Origin: CALCTE01 sp045585835
GTDB taxonomy: Bacteria; Bacillota; Clostridia; Oscillospirales; CAG-272
DNA length: 64,000 bases
Direction: 5' to 3'
NCBI GenBank assembly: GCA_045585835.1
Contig: JAZMZG010000017.1
Span: forward strand, 62,001-126,000
A program made the translations under genes and the position numbers. The notes beneath the pieces were generated by a model. That model was not told the origin of the DNA and did no database searches. It saw only the letters and a program-made list of their open reading frames with translations. Below, piece by piece: positions 59,601 through 64,000 of this stretch; within the stretch, counting starts at the first letter, position 1, and each line of letters starts with the position of its first letter.

Positions 59601-59949
59601 ACTTCACCGTTCCGCTGTCGGGCAATAAAAGCACCTTAAATTCGTTACCGTCAGCATCGGTTACGGTAGCCTCTGTTGCAACAGAGCCCTCCTTAACGTA
59701 AGCTTCGGTTGCCAAAAGCGTTGCAAGAGCCTCTGTGGCAGGGTTCGCAAGCTGTGAAACCCTTTCGAGGTAATCCTTATAGCTGCCGGCTTCAAGCACT
59801 TCTCTCGTTTCGTCAAGAGCAGCCTTGTTGCTTTCAACAACGCTTTCTGATTCCGTTTCATCCGCTGCCATTACCGTAAAGCAGGAGCCTGCGATAATGA
59901 GCACGGACATAGCGAAGCACAAAAGCTTCACGAGAATCGGATTTCTCAT
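56695..59949 (-). CDS. Giant solute-binding protein with two N-terminal carbohydrate-binding-like domains
   Basis: A 1084-residue exported protein (signal ends TVMA-ADE; no good lipobox). Residues ~95-295 and ~318-483 are two related jelly-roll-like domains sharing IDGVLPFSEA / IDGVCPFDEA and an aromatic W; the second starts VYIEAEFPSS as in CBM6/35-type modules. A helical segment (~490-600) follows. From ~635 to the end is an extracellular sugar-binding domain (GGSLLPSILAGVGPDVMIG, YGLPMTMNFPMLFYRADILL, WEFVKWWSGKEAQANFGS). Normal sugar-binding proteins are about 400-450 residues and lipid-anchored; this one is neither. The ATG at 59949 follows AAGGAGGAC. Confidence 0.85.
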   Translation of the reverse strand: MRNPILVKLLCFAMSVLIIAGSCFTVMAADETESESVVESNKAALDETREVLEAGSYKDYLERVSQLANPATEALATLLATEAYVKEGSVATEATVTDADGNEFKVLLLPDSGTVKFIVTIPEGKAGLYTIKADYYTDGTEFKSDSTIERCFRIDGVLPFSEARSLEFSRAWKDTYLTAEDYEVLSTGADGKQLVDKDGHKYLDSDGIIKYTDRVMGISGDKFIPYPAFKWDTNGNDIRLGKEQIKNNFREKHFMDSTGYESEPFLFYFSEGTHEISLEAVREEFYLRSLTLGAPEKLDTYEAYKSANDGKANNASGMVYIEAEFPSSTSDKSIYPSNDRSSAITSPQDPSQTRLNVIGGGKWQEIGQWISYDVEIPEDGYYNISMRFMQSTMEGLFTSRKLLIDGVCPFDEASALRFNYNRGWQLDSLSDNEGNPYEFYFTKGTHTITFEVVLGDMGDILSQVSNVNSHINDMYLEILMLTGSDPDAYIDYQFIKNLPEVVRGLRAESENLYSIADQLTQIVGESGSNTATLQKTAYLCKKIGYDTDLIARNLDRLKSDVGTIGTWLQSVSKQPLTIDYIILTPAETEIPKDYKGKAGMFESLGFEFKSFIMSFFTDYTSVGVTVDLGEMDEDEIVEVWYQVDRDRASVIRQMIDNDFTPNTGIAVNFKLVAGGSLLPSILAGVGPDVMIGLASSDVINYAIRSAIHPLNEFEDLDETLEQYYPAATIPLTMYDKVYGLPMTMNFPMLFYRADILLELGLEIPQTWDDFYDLIPAVLANKLDIGYPVGEQGLYLFQFQTGDELYKTYTVNNADGTTSELSGMQINLDSNTALSCFKKMCDLITLYDLPLTYSFPNRFRTGEMPVGIQDIALYNELTLFAPEIAGLWGMVAVPGTPREDGTIDYSSPVTATATVIIQSKDENHNYQKEWEFVKWWSGKEAQANFGSEVVSIMGDGAKYFTANKEALANLPWTKSEYSNIENQFKALSAKPEMPGGYIITRYVTFAYQAVYNEKKDAVQEMNSYIDEINAELNRKRKEFELATMDDFIVNDDETLTPDKEGMKLAPDGRLYTLEEYERLFGNSLQ

Positions 59950-60049
59950 AGAAATGTCCTCCTTGAAATAACTTTGCTTTGCTTCTGCCCAAAGCACTCC
60001 TTGCAAGAAGAGCGCAAAAGAGGGCAAAATAGCCTATTTTTACTACAAG

Positions 60050-60079
60050 AATATAACATAAAACACCTTGAAATGTCAA
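60050..60079 (-). promoter_or_regulatory. Promoter of the seven-gene glycan operon
   Basis: Minus strand TTGACA (60074-60079), 18 bases, TATATT (60050-60055). The -35 sits inside an inverted repeat CCTTGA-AATG-TCAAGG (60066-60081), a possible repressor site. Confidence 0.65.
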
Positions 60080-60083
60080 GGGG

Positions 60084-60122
60084 AGAAAGCGCTCCGAGAG
60101 TGCGAGAGGGCTTGCGCTTTCA
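60084..60122. promoter_or_regulatory. Two cre-like sites upstream of the glycan operon
   Basis: AGAAAGCGCTCCGA (60084-60097) and, on the minus strand, TGAAAGCGCAAGCC (60109-60122) match the CcpA cre consensus at about 11 and 12 of 14 positions. Together they form an inverted repeat GAAAGCGC / GCGCTTTC flanking 21 bases. Confidence 0.45.
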
Positions 60123-60549
60123 CGTTTTTCGCAATTTTCCAAAAGTGCAAAATTTTAAAAATTTTCATATTTTCCCGATTCACCTATTTTGTACATTCTG
60201 ACTTTTTTATGCAATCTTTGCAAGGACCAAAAACACAAAAAAACCGAAAAATAGCGAAATATAACGGTTTTAAGCCATTTTTGATGGGTTTTTTATCACC
60301 AATTTTTATGCATTGATGCATAATATCGACAAAAAATATGCAAATTTGTGTTCAATTTGTAAATAAATTAAAGGCATTTTTTGGCAATTTAACCACAAAT
60401 TGTTTCGTCAATTTGCACAATTTTTTTGTGTTTTTTTCTACGTATGTACACTTTTTACATTTTTTATAGAATGATTCTATAAAAAGCTCTTTTTTGGAAA
60501 TTTGCGGTATTTTTGTTAATGAAATGTTCATTTTTGAGCTTTTAGGCAA
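60123..60549. other. Long AT-rich non-coding stretch
   Basis: About 430 bases between the glycan-operon promoter and the esterase terminator with no credible ORF. It is rich in A and T tracts. A palindrome ATGCATTGATGCAT lies near 60308-60321, and AGAATGATTCT near 60468-60478. No RNA gene was recognised. Confidence 0.6.
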
Positions 60550-60586
60550 AAAACTCCGCCCAAAAAATCGAGGGCGGAGTTTTTTA
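60550..60586 (-). terminator. Terminator after the esterase gene
   Basis: ACTCCGCCC (60553-60561) / GGGCGGAGT (60572-60580), with T-runs on both strands. Confidence 0.85.
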
Positions 60587-60596
60587 GTTGCGTTTT

Positions 60597-61820
60597 TTAG
60601 TTTTGGGGAGGTATTGTCGTAACGAGCTTATTTTTCTGCTGTATAAGCTTACCTATCTCCCCTGCTTTATCGGTAATACCGAAATCTTTGCGAATCTTAT
60701 CTTCAAAGATCTTCGCATATTTTACGTGTGCCTCAGCGTCGGGATGGCTTCCTATTCCGCCGCCGTTAAAGAAGGTCTCGACAAACTCCAGCTTTTCGTC
60801 GCCGCGCTCTGCAATTATGTTCTTGAAGTCCTCTTTAAACACCGTGTTCATCATGCCGTAGGTCATATATATTCTTGCGTCGGGGTATGCCTTTCTTATG
60901 GCATCAAAGAAGCTTCTCAAAGCGTTGTGGAGTTCAAAACGGTCTTCTTTGTTTGCGTACTCAAGGTAATCGTTCGTTCCGAGGTTAACTATGACCGCAT
61001 CGACCTGATTGTTTGCAAAATCCCACTTTGCTTCTTTATCCGTAAAGTAGCACGTAAGGTCAAATATTCTCGGAATCACGTTTTCGAAGCTACTAACTCC
61101 GCAAGAAATTCCCCAACCACCGACGGCAACTATGGAGAGCTTTGCATTGAGGTTGCGTGCTGCTATAGCACCGTAGGAATAATATGCGTCGTCGTCGTAT
61201 TTTTCGGATACAAGCCCGATTCCGCAGGAGATGGAGTCACCGAGTATCTCTATCTTCATACTTTTGGGCAAGGGTTCATCATCGAGCTTGCCCTTATACT
61301 CGATTTGCGTAAGATACATTTTGCTTGTGTTTGCACTGTCAGCCTTGTATATGCCTATCGTGTGATAACCTTTTTCTACATTAGCAAGCGTTATGTAGGC
61401 TTTTTGCGGGGTAAGCTCCACGTTCTTTGCCTCATGGTACTTACCGTCGACCACAACATAAAAAGGGACGGGAACGTATATGTCCGAAGTAAAATAAAGT
61501 CTTAATCCACCGTCGAACCAACCCGAAAATTCAACACCCGAATTTGGCCACGCCGCAAGTATCCCCGCTTCTTCGTCATAGGTGCAGCGTCCGTTAACGG
61601 TTATCTTATCCTTAATATCGTAAAGGTTATCCTTATGCTTTTCGCTGTAATCTACGTAAATCTTTTCCACTTTTTCTTCCTCTTTTTTGTTGTCGGTCTG
61701 TCCGCTTTCGCCTTGATTATCAGTTGCAGGCGGCGGCGTCTGTTCTTCTTTCTTTGTGCAAGAGCATAAAAGCCCAAGGCACATTACGAGTGCAAGTAAA
61801 AGCGCGATATGTCTTTTCAT
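60597..61820 (-). CDS. Lipoprotein SGNH esterase, carbohydrate esterase family 2-like
   Basis: A 407-residue lipoprotein (LGLLCSC lipobox, then a Glu/Thr/Pro linker). An N-terminal beta-sandwich (~70-180; VEFSGWFDGGLRLYFTSD, PFYVVVDGKYHEA) is followed by an SGNH domain: IEILGDSISCGIG (Ser block), VNLGTNDYL (Asn block) and the late GGGIGSHPDAEAH (Asp-x-x-His-type). This two-domain order is that of CE2 acetyl-esterases, which remove acetyl groups from plant polysaccharides. The start overlaps the stop of the Fur-family gene (ATGA). Confidence 0.8.
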   Translation of the reverse strand: MKRHIALLLALVMCLGLLCSCTKKEEQTPPPATDNQGESGQTDNKKEEEKVEKIYVDYSEKHKDNLYDIKDKITVNGRCTYDEEAGILAAWPNSGVEFSGWFDGGLRLYFTSDIYVPVPFYVVVDGKYHEAKNVELTPQKAYITLANVEKGYHTIGIYKADSANTSKMYLTQIEYKGKLDDEPLPKSMKIEILGDSISCGIGLVSEKYDDDAYYSYGAIAARNLNAKLSIVAVGGWGISCGVSSFENVIPRIFDLTCYFTDKEAKWDFANNQVDAVIVNLGTNDYLEYANKEDRFELHNALRSFFDAIRKAYPDARIYMTYGMMNTVFKEDFKNIIAERGDEKLEFVETFFNGGGIGSHPDAEAHVKYAKIFEDKIRKDFGITDKAGEIGKLIQQKNKLVTTIPPQN

Positions 61821-62188
61821 TGTCTTTCCCTTTCCGTGCATTTTTTACATTTATGTCTTAAAACAAGGTTGAAACTCTCTACTTCTTCCCCTGTTTTTTC
61901 ACTGAAATATTCCTTCAATAAAGAAATACCCACGTCTTTCACGTCTCCGCAAGAGGTACACATAATATGAGCGTGAGAAACGGAGCTCTTGTCGTAAAGA
62001 TCGGTTCTTCCGTCCGTGCATATCCTTCCGATAATGCCCTCGTCGACGAGTTCGTTTAAATTATTGTAGACCGTAGCAAGAGCTATCTTACCAAGCTCCG
62101 TCTTTGCTCTCTCGCAGACCTGTGCCGCCGTCAGATGACCCTCGGCACGCTTTACTATATTGCATATTACCATTCTTTGTCGCGTCAT
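61817..62188 (-). CDS. Fur-family metal-dependent regulator (PerR-like)
   Basis: A 123-residue winged-helix repressor. The DNA-binding half has HLTAAQVCERAKTELGKIALATVYNNLNELV, broken here at its core KIALATVYNNLNELV. The metal half has SHAHIMCTSCGDVKDV and a second pair CKKC, forming the structural Cys4 zinc site. HxH-type ligands and Asp favour PerR over Fur, but that cannot be settled by eye. It overlaps mtnN upstream and the esterase downstream by four bases each. Confidence 0.85.
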   Translation of the reverse strand: MTRQRMVICNIVKRAEGHLTAAQVCERAKTELGKIALATVYNNLNELVDEGIIGRICTDGRTDLYDKSSVSHAHIMCTSCGDVKDVGISLLKEYFSEKTGEEVESFNLVLRHKCKKCTERERQ

Positions 62189-62889
62189 GTTATACCTCCT
62201 TCGGCACGTTTTTTGCAGAAGAGTCTTATCAGACTCGTCGCATCTTCTATGACCTTATTTAAAAATGCAGGAAAATTTTCAGGGGCGCTGTTATCCGCCT
62301 CGTCGGATATTGCTCTTACTACGGCGTAGGGAGTCGCTCTGAAGGTGCATACCTGACCTATAGCCGCACCCTCCATCTCGGCAACCTCCGCGCCGAATTG
62401 CGAGCTTATCTTTTCCTTTAGCTCGGTCGAATTAACGAAAACATCGCCCGTCGCTATGACCGCTTTTTTATGAGAGAGGGAAAGCTCACCTGCACACTCG
62501 CAAAGAAGCTCCACCGTGTCTTTATCGCAAGGAAAATACACGCTTGCAAGCTCCGCTATCTCACCCTTTTTAAATCCGAGAGGGCTATTATCCATATCGT
62601 GCTGAAGCGTTTTTTCGCCTATCGCAACGTCACCTATATGAAGGTCTTTAGAAAGAGTACCCGCCGCTCCGACGTTTATGATAAGCTCGGGGGCAAATTC
62701 GTTTATCATCGTCTGCGCCGCCACTGCCGAGAATACCTTGCCCATTCCGCATACGCAAAGCACAACGTCTTGCCCTTCGAGCGTACCCACAGTGAATTCA
62801 AGTCCTCCGCTTACGGTGAGATGCTTATTTTCGAGAAGTGAGGATATAACCTTTATTTCATCTGCAAGCGCTCCGATAATTCCAATCAT
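62185..62889 (-). CDS. mtnN: 5'-Methylthioadenosine/S-adenosylhomocysteine nucleosidase
   Basis: A 234-residue enzyme cleaving adenine from MTA, SAH and 5'-deoxyadenosine. MIGIIGALADEIKVI is the N-terminal block, VGAAGTLSKDLHIGDV the ribose/phosphate region, and VAEMEGAAIGQVC with AISDEAD hold the catalytic Glu and Asp. It is the first gene of a three-gene leftward operon with the Fur-family gene and the esterase. Confidence 0.93.
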   Translation of the reverse strand: MIGIIGALADEIKVISSLLENKHLTVSGGLEFTVGTLEGQDVVLCVCGMGKVFSAVAAQTMINEFAPELIINVGAAGTLSKDLHIGDVAIGEKTLQHDMDNSPLGFKKGEIAELASVYFPCDKDTVELLCECAGELSLSHKKAVIATGDVFVNSTELKEKISSQFGAEVAEMEGAAIGQVCTFRATPYAVVRAISDEADNSAPENFPAFLNKVIEDATSLIRLFCKKRAEGGIT

Positions 62890-62923
62890 TTTATTTCTCT
62901 CTTTTCTTTTGATCTACAAACAA

Positions 62924-62952
62924 AGTATACACCATTTTTTCAATAAACACAA
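62924..62952 (-). promoter_or_regulatory. Promoter for mtnN operon
   Basis: Minus strand TTGTGT (62947-62952), 17 bases, TATACT (62924-62929). Confidence 0.6.
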
Positions 62953-62975
62953 GTGTTTTTTTAAAATTATTCTAA

Positions 62976-63009
62976 AAATATCGGAGAAGCATTCGCTTCT
63001 CCGATAAAA
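62976..63009 (-). terminator. Terminator after the ECF S-component gene
   Basis: ATCGGAGAAGC (62980-62990) / GCTTCTCCGAT (62995-63005) with a T-run on the minus strand. Confidence 0.85.
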
Positions 63010-63011
63010 TC

Positions 63012-63641
63012 TTATCTCATTTTCTTTTTTACAACATCGATAATGCGTACCATTGCGGGTGACAAAACGAGGTTTACAAGAAATTCACCTATGAAATTTA
63101 CGCCGGCACAGCCGATAAATATAAATTTCATAGCGCTGCCGCCAAACTGCGCAACTGCTTCGGGGAACATCGTGGGAAGAGCTCCAAAGTAGAATATAAG
63201 CATACCTGCGCAGAAGATACCCGTATTGATTATGGGAGCGGATACAGATGCGAGGATTGCTTGAACGAGCTTATATTTCCCTCCGAATGCCTTGCCAAGT
63301 CCCTTGTAAACGAGGGCTGCACCAAATCCCGCTAAAGTCGCCTTCAAAAGACAAATCGCCACAAATACAACAGGGTTTGCGTCCCAAAGAAGCCACGAGA
63401 ATAAGTCCGTGCCCGTAATTCCCGCTATCATTGTTATAAGTCCGAATACAAAGCCGAGGAATGCTCCTGCCTTTGCTCCCAAAAGGCACGCACCGATAAC
63501 TATCGGCACAAGCACGAAGGACATCGGAAGCGCTCCTATCTTGACAAAAGAACCTACGAGCTGAAGCACTACTACAAGTGCGGTCAAAATGGCGAGCTGT
63601 ACCATATACAAAATATTTTTCTTCACTCTTTTAGTTGCCAT
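63012..63641 (-). CDS. ECF transporter substrate-binding (S) component, possibly for pantothenate
   Basis: A 209-residue membrane protein with six helices and the alanine-rich first helix of ECF S components (LYMVQLAILTALVVVLQLVG). GACLLGAKAGAFLGFVFGL and FLVNLVLSPAMVRIIDVVKK fit the family. No ECF ATPase or T gene is near, so it would share a common energising module. Its immediate upstream neighbour is coaX, the first enzyme of CoA synthesis, so pantothenate (PanT-like) is the best guess; folate or another vitamin cannot be excluded. A structured leader lies between the two genes. Confidence 0.82.
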   Translation of the reverse strand: MATKRVKKNILYMVQLAILTALVVVLQLVGSFVKIGALPMSFVLVPIVIGACLLGAKAGAFLGFVFGLITMIAGITGTDLFSWLLWDANPVVFVAICLLKATLAGFGAALVYKGLGKAFGGKYKLVQAILASVSAPIINTGIFCAGMLIFYFGALPTMFPEAVAQFGGSAMKFIFIGCAGVNFIGEFLVNLVLSPAMVRIIDVVKKKMR

Positions 63642-63791
63642 TTTGCACCTCCGAAAGTACAGCCGAAAGTGCTGTCTTTTCCATTTTTATTTTCATAAGT
63701 ATATCCCTTCTCCGAGACTTTCACTCGGTGCTGCCGTCCGAGCCTCATGCTTGGTACGGCGCATAAAATTTATAAAAACGCATGAGCGTAA
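63642..63791 (-). promoter_or_regulatory. Structured leader RNA with sequestered ribosome site (riboswitch candidate)
   Basis: In the RNA (minus strand), GCACC-GAGU-GAAAGU (63731 down to 63717) can pair with ACUUUC-GGA-GGUGC (63658 down to 63645), which contains the ribosome site GGAGG. The CCGAG of the first element (63728-63724) can instead pair with CUCGG upstream (63742-63738) or CUCGG downstream (63716-63712). CTCATGC (63744-63750) and GCATGAG (63780-63786) form a further inverted repeat. I do not recognise a known riboswitch class. Confidence 0.5.
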
Positions 63792-64000
63792 TTATTTTGT
63801 GTTGAGCTTATATATTCCGTAAAGCCCTTTTAAAGTGAGGTGGGGTTCCTTTGATGCTTTGTGATTTATGAGAGGGTATATAAAATCCGCATATCCTCCC
63901 GTAACAAGCACCTCGCACTCGCAAGAAAGCTCCTTTTCATATGCGTCTATAAATCCGTTTAGCATATATGCCGCACCGAGCACAACACCCGAACGCACGG
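63792..64000 (-). CDS. coaX: Type III pantothenate kinase, C-terminal part
   Basis: Only the last ~69 codons lie in the window; the gene enters from the right edge. VRSGVVLGAAYMLNGFID corresponds to the conserved SGxxxGxxxxIDG segment, CEVLVTGGYADFIYPL to the ATGG-type phosphate loop, and PHLTLKGLYGIYKLN to the standard CoaX C-terminus. The enzyme phosphorylates pantothenate, the first step to CoA. The ECF S-component gene follows after 150 bases. Confidence 0.88.
   Translation of the reverse strand, partial: VRSGVVLGAAYMLNGFIDAYEKELSCECEVLVTGGYADFIYPLINHKASKEPHLTLKGLYGIYKLNTK

Noticed and set aside
60123..60549. Hidden gene or RNA in the AT-rich gap
   Set aside because: Only short open frames without ribosome sites, and no cloverleaf or known RNA motif, could be found.
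60588..61505. Open frame of about 305 codons opposite the CE2-like esterase gene
   Set aside because: Antisense shadow beginning inside a terminator, with no ribosome site.

Overview
The window looks like a chromosomal segment of an anaerobic, endospore-forming member of the Clostridia (Firmicutes). Four things point this way. There is a complete spoIIIAA-AH operon, together with sipL, spoVB, ytvI, ytfI and gerW/ytfJ homologues. Signals are Gram-positive in style: AGGAGG ribosome binding sites, TTGACA-N17-TATAAT promoters and many GC-hairpin/U-tract terminators. Anaerobic redox genes are present (flavodiiron protein with rubredoxin, ferritin, ferredoxin-type protein, D-lactate dehydrogenase, QueG). 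Carbohydrate uptake genes are of gut type. An order or genus cannot be fixed from the sequence; an uncultured gut clostridium (Christensenellales or Oscillospirales-like) is a guess. No rRNA, replication origin, integrase or transposase was seen.

Layout. 1-9.1 kb: a kinase fragment, pyrR, ppa, then ileS (long type), a decayed carbohydrate-binding lipoprotein gene, yfcE-trpS-aminotransferase, a small membrane protein and rpsU. 9.2-9.5 kb: tRNA-Gln followed by an array of small hairpins. 9.5-14.3 kb: an oxygen/NO and iron stress operon (ldh-Fe-S protein-flavodiiron protein-ferritin), divergent from a Crp/Fnr regulator with one palindromic operator between them. 14.3-16.9 kb: a preQ1 riboswitch and queuosine-precursor transporter, followed by SDR, SGNH hydrolase and mgsA. 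16.9-25.2 kb: sporulation genes sipL, spoVB, a CarD-like regulator and spoIIIA. 25.2-27.6 kb: two small regulators and an isolated phage-type lysis cassette. 27.9-37.6 kb: CNNM and MgtC membrane proteins, a tandem hydrolase lipoprotein, a copper ATPase fused to a CopZ domain, rpmB, HAD phosphatase, queG and a repeat-rich lipoprotein. 37.8-47.5 kb: ytvI-hom-nudix-ytfI-gerW-mgtE, a U32 peptidase-like gene, and proBA. 47.5-59.9 kb: a seven-gene surface glycan uptake-type operon with two permease pairs, a giant binding protein, a DUF5696 protein and an NHL-TPR-YIP1 protein. 60.6-64 kb: a CE2-like esterase, Fur-family regulator, mtnN, an ECF S component and the end of coaX.

Three themes run across the window. 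RNA-level control is common: the preQ1-I riboswitch, a leader peptide plus terminator before mgtE, an unclassified leader with a sequestered ribosome site before the ECF S component, and a 5' hairpin on the mgtC-like gene. Two queuosine functions (transporter and QueG) occur at separate sites. The most system-like novelty is the 12.4-kb DUF5696 operon, which encodes binding, two translocation pores and a probable glycosidase-fold protein but no ATPase.
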